64,000 bases of DNA, taken from NCBI GenBank assembly GCA_024305405.1, contig JAKNDB010000068.1, positions 10,153,501-10,217,500 on the forward strand, read 5' to 3'. Positions 52,451 through 64,000 of the stretch are shown here, piece after piece (positions within the stretch are counted from its first letter, which is position 1; each line of letters begins with the position of its first letter). The position numbers were made by a program, and so were the translations under genes. Source of the DNA: Dirofilaria immitis (taxonomy: Eukaryota > Nematoda > Chromadorea > Rhabditida > Onchocercidae). Below the pieces are notes generated by a model that was given only the letters and a program-made list of their open reading frames with translations, ran no database searches and was not told the DNA's origin.

Positions 52451-52839
52451 ATATTTATAACACATTTCCATTTCAGTGGAAAATGGTTGTCATGATATGA
52501 AATATTTCCCATTTCTAGTGATGTTGTGAAAAATACCCGAGATATATAATACTGGTAGGTTATCTCATCGTCCTATCAACGAGATAATCAGCAGATATTG
52601 TCAACAGTACCGATACATTTTAGATTTTTTAATAATAATTTCACGAAATACTATGGTTCAATATTGAGCAATAAAAAAATAACAGAAACTCGGCAGAAAT
52701 TTATTTTATGATTGGATATGCAACATTCATTGTTCTGATGAAAAAATCATTTATTTATGTTTAATTCATAAAATGTAAGCATATTTTATTTCTTTTTGTT
52801 AATTAAAAAATAATGCATAAAAATTAAACTATTCAATAA

Positions 52840-53400
52840 GAATCTCAATCCCAGTTTCAACCTCGGTGGCCCAACGGATGATAACCGCCATGATGTGGAT
52901 AATGGTTGAATTCTTGATGATGCCACGGGAAGTGTCCAAGATATTGATGGTGCTGATGCCATGGACCATTCCAGCCATCATCCCACAAACCAGACGCTGT
53001 CACCGATGCTGTCAACGGAGTTAATAGTAATATTGTGACAAATCTCGACGACACCATCACTGCAATATAGTTTTATTGTCATTTCATCGTCGAATGATTA
53101 AAAAGATTGATCAGATAATTATCGATTAGATAATTAAATTTCAATATGAAAGGATAAGAAATGGAAAAGCTTACTGAATGCTTGTAAAAGAGGCCTTCTG
53201 TTTAACGTTTCTATGAGAAAGTTCAGAAAAGTGATGCTTAAATAGCAAACATTGAAGCAGGCTTGGAATATAGGTCGGCAGGAAGAGAAGTTTTTTAAAA
53301 TTTATAGATCATATATTATTTATTTTTGCAACTTTAGAAATCACATATTATTTATTCTTTGTAGCTCATTGTCACATCACAATTCTCTTTTCCTCAATAT
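52840..53400. repeat. Segmental duplication, unit 2 (His-rich peptide gene plus upstream DNA)
   Basis: Near-identical, same-orientation match to 13945-14515, with single-base changes and 1-base length differences scattered outside the coding part. Confidence 0.85.
52857..53057 (-). CDS. Secreted His/Trp-rich small peptide, copy 2
   Basis: Paralogue of 13971-14165. It has the same signal peptide and the same mature segment (GLWDDGWNGPWHQHHQYLGH, then FPWHHQEFNHYPHHGG), ending HPLGHRG, two residues longer than copy 1. The start ATG at 53057 again follows a TTGCAG acceptor by two bases. Of the few coding differences, one changes Leu to His near the C-terminus and one creates the earlier stop in copy 1. 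Because the upstream 350 bases are duplicated too, both copies probably keep the same expression pattern. Function unknown; metal binding is a guess from composition. Confidence 0.68.
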   Translation of the reverse strand: MVSSRFVTILLLTPLTASVTASGLWDDGWNGPWHQHHQYLGHFPWHHQEFNHYPHHGGYHPLGHRG

Positions 53401-54020
53401 CATTAGCCTGTGACCCCATTTCGGACATATAAAAAATGCGAGTGAAGAATCTAGTTTTATTTTCTGCATTTAATAATTAATCTCAGGAAAAAAGCGGTTT
53501 AACTGTGTAGACATCTGAGCTTCATAATTGCTTAAGAATATATTTCAACTCGTTTTAATCATGAATTGTGAACAACGAATCACACTTTATTCATTTTTCC
53601 TCATTTATTCAGTGAGGATTTTTAGTTTAATATCATAGATCTATTTGTTGCTATCATATAGTGAAATCGGGCGAAATATTTCATGCATTCTTTTTAATCA
53701 TGTTTAAAAAAAACAAGAAACAAGTGAGGATTCAACAAGATTACTGCTTTGGTTAGAAAAAATTTCTTTTCATCTAAAGAATTTCATCAATTGTGAATTT
53801 CATCAGTCTTTTATACAGGTACCATCGAATTTTGCTGATACTTAGAGTCGAAGAATATTCACTAGCATAAGAAATTTTGCATACTACGAAATAATTTTTC
53901 ATAATTTATATGAAAATAGTTAATATAATTTCAACATCAGTTTAACGCATGTACAGTAATCAAAGAAAGAAAAATTATTTTGAGGAAGGCTTGAAGTGAA
54001 TAGAAAACCAATAATTATAA
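53401..54020. other. Intergenic between His-rich copy 2 and HAD copy C
   Basis: No gene or repeat seen in this 620-base AT-rich stretch. Confidence 0.5.
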
Positions 54021-55582
54021 TTATAAATGGTCGAAAGCCGGTAAGCCTACTGATTCTGGCCTAAAATCTTCCAGACTTTTAGCACTTCCAGGATTTGGTC
54101 CTTTCCCTCATTAGGTACCTGTACGTAACTCAAATCAGGTACCATGACAACGTTCATGCCAGCACGAATAGCGGCCAAAACACCATTCGAGCATCTTCGA
54201 AAACCAGTACATTGCTGGGAGAAACCGGTGGATTTCGGAATCTCTGCATTGTTACAAGATATGCTTCCGCTGATGGTTTTCCTTCTTCGATTTCTGGATC
54301 ACTACCACATTTTACCTGGAAAATGATTATGATGATTACTAATGGATAAAAAGTTAAGCACTTAAACTGGAATGCAAACCTAAATTTTATATTCTTGGAA
54401 AAATTTTGATTATGTGTCAATAAAAAAGAGAAGATAATTTCTCCTATTATCTTCACCCAACAACATATGCCGAATGAAGAATGTTACTGTTGCATTGCCT
54501 CTAAATTATTTTTGCTTTTATAAACATTTTTTATGTTCATATTAAAAATACGGACTAGGAAAAATTTTTTATCCATCATCTAGTTTTTTCATCCAGAAAA
54601 CTAGAAGTGAAAAAAGTTTGCTCCACAACGGAGTAAAAACTATCGAAGCCGGAACAAATGCTTTTAAATCGAAAAATCTTTTGAGAAAAAATTATTTTTG
54701 TAATAAATATATTGTTAACGTTAAATTTAGAACTAATAAAATCGGATTTTTCGAAAGCTGATAAAATGCATTACACGAAGTAATACATTCAGAAGCTGAT
54801 GGAATGTATTAGACGAAGTAAATAGCATACCTGTACAGGTATCAAATCGGTGAGATCTTTATGATTCATTGTTTTAAATTTGAAAGAATGATTGCTAGAT
54901 CCAGAACATATCGCCATTGGAATATTGTGATCATGAAAATGTTGCACCAACCGTAGTGCTCCGGGCATTTTTGGACAGTGTGGCAACTTCTCGAAGAGTA
55001 CTGGGCGGTAAAGCTTATCGTATTCTTTTACACTCACTTTGTCTGCTAAGCCAATCTTTAAAATTCAGAATAAAGAACGGACTGAATAATACACGACAAT
55101 ATGAAGCAGTTGATTCGAGATCCCGGGCATCTTTGGATAGTGTGGCAACTTCTCGAAGAGTACTGGACGGCAAAGCTTATTATATTCCTTTACACTCACT
55201 TTGTTTGCTATGAGAAATTCAACAACCCGTCCTAACCAATCAGGTTTTGAAAATTGAAGTTTCTAAAGTAAAGGTTTCTGATTCCAAATTGTTTTGGAAC
55301 TAAAATCTCATCACATTTATTGGAATGAAAAAGAAAAAGAACCTTATCGAGTAATATTTTAATGGCAACGTCATGCTTCATACCCATTGTAAATGATTTG
55401 AGGCCGAGCGTAAATTTCTTCCCGTACTGCTCCATAGCAAAAGTATGAGTTTCCGTGTAACTTGGTTCTGTATCAATGAGCAACCCATCCAAATCAAATA
55501 TAACATGAGTAATCTTTAGAGTTTTCTTTCCTGGCATATCTCTATTTTCAGATTTTTGCATATGTTCGTCATAAGTTTTCAT
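54021..55582 (-). CDS. HAD-family phosphatase, HDHD1/GS1-like, copy C (two frame breaks, duplicated exon fragment)
   Basis: Third phosphatase paralogue, on the opposite strand to A and B. Exon 1 (55343-55582) has a longer N-terminus, then motif I THVIFDLDGLLIDTEPSY. Exon 2 (54831-55055, again exactly 225 bases) starts IGLADKVSVKEY and has motif II PMAICSGSSNHSF. Exon 3 (54315-54021) has EEGKPSAEAY and VLVFEDAR and should end GLPAFDHL at the TAA at 54021. Exon 3 loses one base twice: at 54186-54187, after VFEDAR, and at 54077-54080, in an A4 run on the coding strand; the family sequence resumes each time in the next frame (AGMNVVMVPDLSY). The 5' half of exon 2 is present a second time in the intron at about 55122-55217. 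Either a gene with sequencing errors or a recent pseudogene. Confidence 0.75.
55122..55217 (-). repeat. Tandem duplicate of the 5' half of HAD copy C exon 2
   Basis: About 95 bases repeating 54960-55056 at an offset of 162 bases, encoding NKVSVKEYNKLCRPVLFEKL against DKVSVKEYDKLYRPVLFEKL in the real exon. It keeps an AG at its 5' edge (ctcatag) but runs into unrelated sequence after KMPG, so it cannot replace the full exon. Confidence 0.9.
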
Positions 55583-57738
55583 TCTATTTAATATAGAAAT
55601 ACCTGAAATTTTCTCAAAACTTTAAAACGACGCTTCCACAGGTTCTAAAATCATTCAAAAAGAATACCCATATAGGGTTTAAGCTTTCAAAACAGTCAGA
55701 AGACTAGTAAAAGGATCAAATAAATGATCGTTTTTAACCAGGAGTAAAATAAGAAACACATAGTGAAATTATCATTTCAAATACTTCATTATTCAAAGCC
55801 ATGTCAATTCTTCGAAAGAGAATTGAAAAAGTGAAGAAGTGACAATACTAACATAGTACCACATAATGTTTCCTTAATGAGGAAGTTTTCTCTCAAATAT
55901 TTAAAGTTAGTTTACCTAACAGAATATTACTTTCATTTCTCAGGAATAATTTCTCATGGATATATCTTACTTCTCTAATTTTTCAAAAAATATATCAAAA
56001 AAATTATATATGCATGTACATGCGTCTTTTGCATAAATATCGCTGATATTGGAGTGTCTAAAATTATTTTGGATCACTTGATAAATAATAGATATAGGTC
56101 ATTGTCTGATGTGCCGCTGCTGAACAAACAATCGCTTCTAATATTTTATATATCAGATTGATTCTCATTAAAAACAATTAAAAATGTATCGCCCTGACGA
56201 ATGCCATAAGTCTCAAAGCAACTTTTTCAACGCTTGATATTTAGCAGTAAGCTTTTCTCTCCAACTGAAGTTGTACCTAATATTTTAAGCAACAATCAGG
56301 CTTTTCCTTTGTTTAGAATCCTTGTTTTGTTTTTCTCATACAATAATCATTTGTCACACAATATATATTTTAAAGCAATCAAATACTATAATATCATTCA
56401 ACGAGCATTCGTATCATACTTTCTTCATATAAACACAATAAAACAATGTAAAGGATATTGTCCAAGATGTAATTTCACCGAAGCTAAATATGAGAAACAA
56501 ATAAATTTGAAAATTTTTTGTTCAGATTAAAAATTCCATGTTCCGATAATATAACTATTTCGCAAGAGAATTTTTTGAATGTCCAAATTTAGATAATTAC
56601 GTGATCAGTAATTATCAACTTAAAGATATATGAATAAATTTGGTATAGCGACAGAAATACTTCAAGTCACTCCGTCAGATAATTGTTTGATTAACAAAGA
56701 ATTTCCAATTTCATATGAAAGAACAAAAATTTGATGCTCTGAAATGATGAAAAAGTCGGTGATTAACGCTTATATGTTCCGAAATTTCACCAGAAAATTG
56801 AACCTGATGGGAGTTCAATTGGAATATCAGGCAATTATTTAGCAACTGGGTGTAAAATCTTAAAGATCAAAAATCACTAAAAGTTATTGATTTTGATGGT
56901 AATATAATATTCCTTGCATTCGGTATAGAATGACTTTGTGAACAAATGATGATACATGCGAAAATAAGAGAATGTATCAGGATTCTATCAATTCGGAAAT
57001 GGATAGACAATTCAAAAATACCCTATAAAAAAACTCTTATCTCCTGAAATAAAGGTATTAGCGATGATATTAATAATTTTTAAAAGAATATTGTGAAATA
57101 AAATTGAACATACAATTATATGTTATTGCACTTCACTTCTACAGTAATATATGAAAGACCGAAAAGGACAGGTGATTAAGCTGATCTTTACAGATATATA
57201 TCGGAATATAAGGCTGGAAAGCTAAAATCTGAATAATGAATGCAAATAACGGACTACAGAGAAAAGAGAATAAAATATCAGCATAGTCGAATGAAATCGA
57301 TTATTGCTTCTTGTTTAACTCTTTTGTTTGCAAAAAAATGACAACTTTATGCGGAAACATTTGTCAATAATATTCAACCACCTGCTCAGTATTTTAACTC
57401 TAACACTACTATCACATCACTTATATCACTTGTTTATCATAGTATGGAGCAATTAAACACGCAGTCAGAAACAAAATATATTCCAGAAAACAACGAAATA
57501 AAACAAAAACAATGCACTCTTTTAAAATATTATCGAAATAACAAAAGCATCTGCTTATTCGCTTACATTTCATAGTGCCATCTCTTTAATCGACAAAAAT
57601 GGAAACACAAAACTTTGTTTTATTTTCTCTCCTCCACTTCTTCTCTTCATACTCATTATTTCTTTCACACTCTCTTTAGGTGTATCCTTTGGAATCAATA
57701 ATTGTCCTACTTTCTATCTTTTACCTTATTCAGAAGTA

Positions 57739-57780
<42 letters not shown>

Positions 57781-59607
57781 ACTGCTGTTTCTTGGTCTTC
57801 GAACTGTGATTCTTGTTGTGTTAAATTGCCCTCCGAACTGTTGTTCCTGTCGAATTACGTCGAACTGCTGCTATCGAAGAACTGCCTTGAATAGCTATCA
57901 AATTGAGCTTGAATTATAATCGAGCAACTGCTCCTGAGTCACCGTCGATAACATTACTGAAATATTCCATTCAATTAATCAATTTGTTGACTTCATAATT
58001 AGCAATGAGAGAATTCAATTAATCAATTTTCTTCTCGCCGATGATAATTTAATACATAATTAACTCAATAAACAGCTTACACGTTAGTATCCAACAAAAA
58101 CTCTCCAAATATATTACTCTCTTTATTTATGTTTGTTGCTTTATTAGTTATCAACTTATTAAATGACATATTAATCAATTTCCTAACGGAACAATTCACT
58201 TCATCTTTCGTAGATTTCTTTATCAATAAAGCAATCACCGGACGTCCTGTACACTTCATTTAACACAACAATCTCTTTTTATAACATTTTCTACCATACA
58301 ATAATCACTTTGCCAAAATCGAAATTAAAATCAAGAATGGAATCATCGAAATTGAAAAGCTATAGACCATTCAAGATGCTCTTATGATACCAGCTTCAGT
58401 ACTCTATAATAGGAAGGCTATTGAAATTTGTTGAGTGATTCTGCTATTTATAGAGTCGTGCATCATGTTCCAGAACAGAAAAAAGAAGAGGATTTCATAT
58501 ATTTATATAAGAAATTTATCTAGTATGAACCAGCTTCTCACACACTCAGCACTAATGTTAAAATACTTGTTAAGTACTCTGTAATATCTGATGACCGACA
58601 ACGTTTTTAGAAAAAATGTTCCTGAGTCAAAATTATTCTATCATCTTTGTATTTAAAATCAATTTCCTATCAGTACTTCGGAAAACATCACGATGAATAT
58701 TATCATGACTTCACACTATATCTGAGAAATATGCATTCCTTGCTGCTTTTATCTCGGCTAAGTGATCCGCTTATAACTTTATTTGTATACATTTTCATTG
58801 TTAGCATTTCTTAGAAGCCTATAGTAACACACTTTTTTCCGTAGAAACTTCAATGTCTTTTACATATTGGTCCTTAATGTAAACTTTGAACAATTTCTTA
58901 TGTAATTCAAGATCAAGACAATTCCGATAGTTAACATTTTTTCATCATTAAAAATAACTTCATTTGAAATAAAAAGAATGATAATTATAATCATTTATTT
59001 TTTCAGAATTTCGAAAAATTAGACTGCATAATTTATGTACTAAATATCATGAAAATGCTATACAAAATGACGTTAAAGTTCAACTATCCAGCGAGGCTAT
59101 CGTTTAACGCCAAAAGGTTACAAAATATAGGAATTTTATTCATGATTGACGATTGTATCATGATTTTACCACCGTATTAGCAAATACAATGGCTTGTATT
59201 TCATGTTTTGATAAAAATATAATGGATAAATTCATTATTTATAAGCATACATAAAACAATAGAGCAAATCAAACTGAAAAATAGCAATAAGATTAATTCT
59301 CTTTATTTGCTTTGTCATGTATATATGAAACAAATACAATCATCAATTTCTTTACAGCCCTAAACCTCCCTAACCATATCATTCTCGTGCAATTCTTCCA
59401 AAACAACTGCAGAATTTAGAGAATATAATGGATGCAATTTATTGGAACTAGTTTGTCAAGAAAAAAAAACGAAAAAAGCTGGTTTTTCAATGCTATTTAA
59501 CAAAAAGTATGTCATTGTGAGGCTATTTCGTTAGTTATCACTTTGTTCAAAAATTCGTTTGCTTTCTATGTCTTTTTAGTGCCTCTCAAAACTTGCTATT
59601 CAACATC
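55583..59607. other. Intergenic, AT-rich, with a low-complexity coding-like patch
   Basis: About 4 kb between HAD copy C and REP. It has an AT tract at 57741-57778. Directly after it, 57779-57950 is less AT-rich and repeats cgaactg words; read on the minus strand it gives a Gln/Ser/Phe/Asp-rich stretch (QFDSYSRQFFDSSSST, then a stop). No complete gene seen. Confidence 0.5.
57741..57778. repeat. (AT)n microsatellite
   Basis: Pure AT tract of about 38 bases. Confidence 0.95.
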
Positions 59608-62600
59608 CTAATCTTCATTTTCTTCAGTCAATGTGGGTGGCAAAAATCGCGATCCGGCCAGAGTTCTTCAAAAATTTCCTTTGCCTGAAAAAAATTGTTA
59701 AAAATAATGTTTAAAATGAATTTCAACAACTTAAACAGAAATAAGGCCAATATTAAATAGTATATTTGAAGATAAATTTAGAGAAAAATTTGATTTCTCG
59801 CTTCAAGACATAAAATGCATTGATACTAATAAGTTTGGAATAGAATCACCTCGTAAATAATTTGGGCATAATTTAAATGTCCATCAACATTTCGAACAAT
59901 TCGCATATTTTTCGGCAAATTATGGGAAATTATTGATGGTGAAACCAAATCAAAATACAGAGACCACAAAATCCGAGGCTTCATTCCTTCTGTAAAAATT
60001 GTGTTTCCAATCTTTGGAAACGGATAATTTTTCGAATTTATAATTGGGATACAGTCATTACTATTTTAAATTCGAAGTAAGGTAAAGGAACTTAAACTAT
60101 AGTAGTTAGATTGAGGATGTGAAAAATTTCTATTTAAATGGGTTCTAAATATTGAGGAAGTTCTATATACTATCCTAAAAACAAATGCTATCGGTTACCA
60201 TTAACATCAACGAATTTAGCTGCCCACTAAATTCAAATTATGAACTGTTTTACTTTTTTAAACTAAATTATAAAATTATAAAATCAGAATATAAAAATGA
60301 CTAAAAAAATCAGTGCAAGTAAGAAAATAGTTACCATTGCTTGTAACACTGAAAAATGAATCAATGATAGGATTTAAGACAGTGCTGGCAACGCCATCAC
60401 TTCGTGCGGTTATATGAGTAACATCTAAAAACATTCTTATTTGTATCTAATTTTGAAAAAATAAAATTGAACAGTAGTTTAAAATAATAAACAAGAGATT
60501 CCACCAAGTGAATTAGTGAAGCACAGATTAGTGGAAAAAAAAGAATATTTTTAATTTTAGCTGAACTGGAACTATTAAAAGCATATGGCTTGCTTTTTAT
60601 TTTTCGAATTTAAACATCTCAAAACTTTGCAAAAAAGGAGGAGGCTGCATTTGCAATGAAACATTTACAATCGAAGAAATCATTGTAGAACTAACATTTC
60701 CTTTTGGTGCTACACAACCTTCATATCCAACTTCCAGTAAATATGGAAATATATCGCTTTTCAGATTGACAAGATTTAATAAACTAATCTGAAAAAGTTG
60801 AATTAAAATTCTAATCTGAAAATCGTAGTGATAATAGAAATCAAACAAATATCAAATTTGGTTCTAATATCAACAGCTGCAAAATATCTTGGTAGCTACA
60901 ATGAATGTAAGTATTTGAAAAAGTTTCTTCAAAAGTCATAGATTACGTGTTCTTTTTCAAGGTCCGGGAGAAGAGAACGATCTGAGATCAGAATAGCTCG
61001 ATTCAATCGCGTTTGAAATGAGGTGCTTATATGCTGCTGTGGCACATATGCCCCATTTATGATTATGTGATTACATTTGATTCGTTGGCCCTCTGTCACT
61101 ATCGCTACTATCCTGAAAATCATCAGCATTAAAATTTCAGAACTAATGATTAATATATTGAACATTAATATGTTCATTTATTCATAATTTAACGAAGTAT
61201 TGAAATCATCAAAAAAAATTAAGATCTCAAAATTATCTATTAACAGTATTAACTTTTCATTAGAAACGATAAAACCGTCAACCGAACGATTCAAACAATA
61301 AATTCCACCAAAAACAGCACAAAGTCGACTAAAGCATTGAGGCAGTTCTCCGCTACCATATAATGTCCACAAAAACGGTGAATCACCAAAACGCCCAACA
61401 GATTCCATAAATTGCCAAATTGCCTCCAGACCTTTTATTTTTCAATAAGTTGGAATTGGCCTTATGTGATATGATGCAGCAAGTTAAATAATTTTAGTAA
61501 TTTTAACATACAATTTATAATAATAATAATTTATTTATAAAAAGTTTCAAAGTTTCAATTATTTCACACGAAAAATGAAATAATTGAAATTTTCGATTCA
61601 AAATATAAAATATTTTGGCAACTCGAAAATTAATCTTGTCAGAAAGCGATCGATCTAGTGATAAAATTTACATATGATTTTTTTAAGCACAAAATTTTAC
61701 AAACATAGGCAAACTTATCTCTTTAGTCTTAGCTGATGGATGCAAGATAGCTAAAGTATCAGTGAATATACTTTTCACATGACCCACGATGCCAAAAGAT
61801 TCCATGAAAACATCAAATGGCTTCTCCGCATATTCTCGAAAGAAATGCAAATTTAATAATATTAAAATTTAAAATGTAATATTTAGAATAATTATTGAAA
61901 CACTAATTGTTTCTCAAAAATAATTTGAGGCACTAATGTTTTCTTTAAAATCAACACCGCAAAGATTAAAACAAAATAGGTCCCACAAACCACAAAAATT
62001 TCGATGTTTTGAAACTTAATTTCTCTTGTTAATTTATCAAAATGTTTACCTTTCCAATCATCAGTTTCATTAGGATTTTTCCTCCATTCAATACATTTTT
62101 GGAGAAATCTCATCACCCGTCGTTTGTCTTGCATTCTGAATATAAATCCAATTTCTTCTTCCAATTCTTCTTTAAAATGAAAAAAGCATTTTTTCTAAAT
62201 GAATACCCTTCCTTACCAACAAAACATGTATTGATAAAAACAGCGAATTTGCATGTTGCTTCTAAATAATGGGAATACAGTTGATGGACATAATTTTTCG
62301 ACAAGTAGTAATCATAACATGACTAGACATCATTAATGCTATAAAAATACATTATTTGCACTCGGTAAGATCTCCAACAATAAAACATCTTAGATTTTAA
62401 AATCATTTTTAGGATAAAAATGAAGATTCAAACAACTTGAGCAAACATTTAAAAATAACGCAAAACGAACGAAATAGCATCACTTCGGAATATTTCTCCC
62501 GAGAACATGGAACGACTTCAAACGGTGTTGGACTCTTATTTGATGAATAGCTCAGAAATCGATCAACACACTTAAATTCGCAGTACTTGGCAACACCCGA

Positions 62601-63556
62601 ATCACATAACAACTTTACCATGAGACCTCTACTCAACAATACCTGAAATATGGCATATACATCGCCAAATTATTCGACAATAAATTTATCAAATTTATAT
62701 GACAAGTAATTGTATAGTGGTATTTAAATTCAAAAACTTTTCACGTCGTTTATAGTATCAGTTAAAGAGAAGAGTTAATTCTAGTTCAAATACATGCAGC
62801 CATATCTGGTGTTCGATCAAGTCCAGTACTGAAAAAATAAATAACACGATTCTTTCATTCCAATGGCAACAGCCATCCATTCCAGCAAAAAAAAGTGATA
62901 GCCTAACAACAAAAAAAACCTTAGGTAAAGGTCCAAACTGAATTTTCGCCACTGCGAATCGATATCCTGCAAACGTGAAGCTATTGCAGCATCCAGTTCT
63001 TGAGCACCGTCAATATGGCTAAAATTGCAGACAGATAAATACGTACGTGCACCATTATTGCTTCGAAGACAGACATAAAGGATGTATTTATTATTTTTGA
63101 TTTCTATTTTTTCGGCATCTAAAAGAAGTCATTATGGAAGACTTACTTCTGGAGATAGTTTTGATGGACATTCTCAACAAAAGATTGGCACGTAGCCGGT
63201 AAAAACTTTTCATTATCGTGCAAAAAGATTCCGAACTGATTTGAGCTCTATTATCACTCTTGCTATTTCTCGTTATCCAATGCTGAATTGTCCGTAAATT
63301 GAATGAGGCCCATAAATCACCATAATAATCGTTCCTTGCATAAAAAAGTTGTATGTTTTTATTTCAGGAATTTTCAACTGTAACAAATATCGAAAAATCA
63401 AATCTTGGCTGACACATCTGCCGATCTCCAGATAACTTACCTGTCTAACTGTAAAACACTAAGACCGGAACAGGCACAAGCGGCTGCAATAATACATTCT
63501 GGAAGTCCGGTGCCCAAAACGATCACATCAAAATCTTCGGGCAATTTATCATTCAT
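59608..63556 (-). CDS. rep-1: Rab escort protein (REP-1/CHM-like), component A of Rab geranylgeranyltransferase
   Basis: Binds newly made Rab GTPases and presents them to geranylgeranyltransferase II; a GDI-superfamily protein. About 11 exons. Exon 1 (63556-63441) starts [20 protein letters not shown], the GDI/REP dinucleotide-like motif; 'GTGLPE' followed by [10 protein letters not shown] is typical of REP and not of RabGDI (GTGLTE). Exon 2 (63334-63147) has [11 protein letters not shown]. Later exons carry [37 protein letters not shown] (about 62100), [10 protein letters not shown] (about 61830), [20 protein letters not shown] (about 61330), [13 protein letters not shown] (about 61000), [12 protein letters not shown] (about 59970) and the final [14 protein letters not shown]. 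Stop TAG at 59608-59610. The frame is one base short at 63222-63226, about 62921, 62498-62500 and 59642-59646. The central acidic insert of vertebrate REPs is short here. Confidence 0.9.
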
Positions 63557-64000
63557 TGACCTCACTTGCTTCTGAACGCCTACAATAACTGCATATTCCG
63601 AAAATCTCAATAACTGAATTTAATCGTTAGCGAATTACGGAAAGTCAGTCCAGTCTACCAAACGCAGTCTTTATAAACTTACAACATTTAAACTTGGACT
63701 TCAGATCCTTGAAGTCCAAATTAAAAAATCTTCAACTTCTCAAAACTGCTCACGAAATTTCCAATCAAAACACCAAACACTAATCGCTTCCGCATCACTA
63801 ATGAAAACGATACTAAACATCGAAATCATCATTATTTATTAATTTCAAAAACTGTCCAACTCCACCTTTCGAGATTATTCGTTCTCATTCTGGAATAGTG
63901 CCTTTTAAGGCCAAATAGAAATTCTACAAGAGAAATCACTTAAAATGAAGTAATTAAAATTTTCATTCAGAAAGTCAATATCCAGAAGCGTAATAATTTG
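63557..64000. other. Upstream region of the REP gene
   Basis: Nothing else seen in the last 440 bases. A TTCAG acceptor on the minus strand near 63618 opens a frame without ATG that runs into the REP start, consistent with a 5' UTR beginning at a splice site. Confidence 0.5.

Noticed and set aside
54095..54349. Plus-strand 84-codon frame
   Set aside because: Antisense of HAD copy C exon 3, whose family motifs are unmistakable on the minus strand.
1..64000. tRNA, rRNA, CRISPR or transposase genes
   Set aside because: Scanned for B-box words, regular repeat-spacer arrays and transposase motifs by eye; none convincing.

Overview
The window looks like chromosomal DNA from a nematode, most likely an AT-rich clade III (spirurid or filarial) species. 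This rests on the gene content (a cuticlin with a von Willebrand A domain, a nematode protein type), on small genes split by AT-rich introns with (T)TTCAG or TTTAG acceptors, and on gene starts that sit a few bases after such acceptors, as expected with trans-splicing. The species assignment is inference. I see no bacterial operon, CRISPR array, tRNA, rRNA or intact transposon.

Layout, left to right. (1) 0.1-7.9 kb, minus: a large cut-6-like gene (signal peptide, long Ser/Thr-rich region, vWA domain, ZP/cuticlin domain). (2) 12.5-13.1 kb, plus: a small gene of unclear structure. (3) 13.9-22.4 kb: a duplication-rich block holding a secreted His/Trp-rich peptide gene (minus), GT/AT microsatellites, a decayed HAD-phosphatase relic, and two HDHD1/GS1-like HAD phosphatase genes (plus; copy A intact, copy B with one frame break). 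(4) 23.2-29.7 kb, plus: the tRNA wobble deaminase subunit ADAT2, then a Rab5 exchange factor (RABEX-5/RABX-5). (5) 32.6-36.5 kb, minus: a CD36/SCAV-family scavenger receptor. (6) 40.9-42.8 kb, plus: a TMX2-like thioredoxin-related membrane protein. (7) 45.9-46.9 kb, plus: a bHLH transcription factor with tandem splice acceptors. (8) 52.1-55.6 kb: a second, rearranged copy of the duplication block (inverted CA microsatellite, second His-rich peptide gene, and a third HAD phosphatase, copy C, minus, carrying a duplicated exon fragment). (9) 59.6-63.6 kb, minus: Rab escort protein (REP-1/CHM). The rest is AT-rich intergenic sequence with AT tracts and short two-copy tandem repeats.

Two genes share a pathway: REP presents Rabs for prenylation and RABX-5 activates Rab5. 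The others are unrelated. The gene models share one oddity: at about fifteen places, in all but one of the conserved genes that could be checked closely, the conserved reading frame is lost by exactly one base, usually inside a homopolymer run, and every repair adds a base. This fits homopolymer under-calling in a long-read assembly better than parallel gene decay. The strongest biological signals are the rearranged HAD-phosphatase/His-rich-peptide segmental duplication with its tandem exon fragment, the 15-nt tandem acceptor inside the bHLH domain, a likely GC-AG intron in rabx-5, and two perfect 16-bp hairpins at the 3' end of rabx-5.
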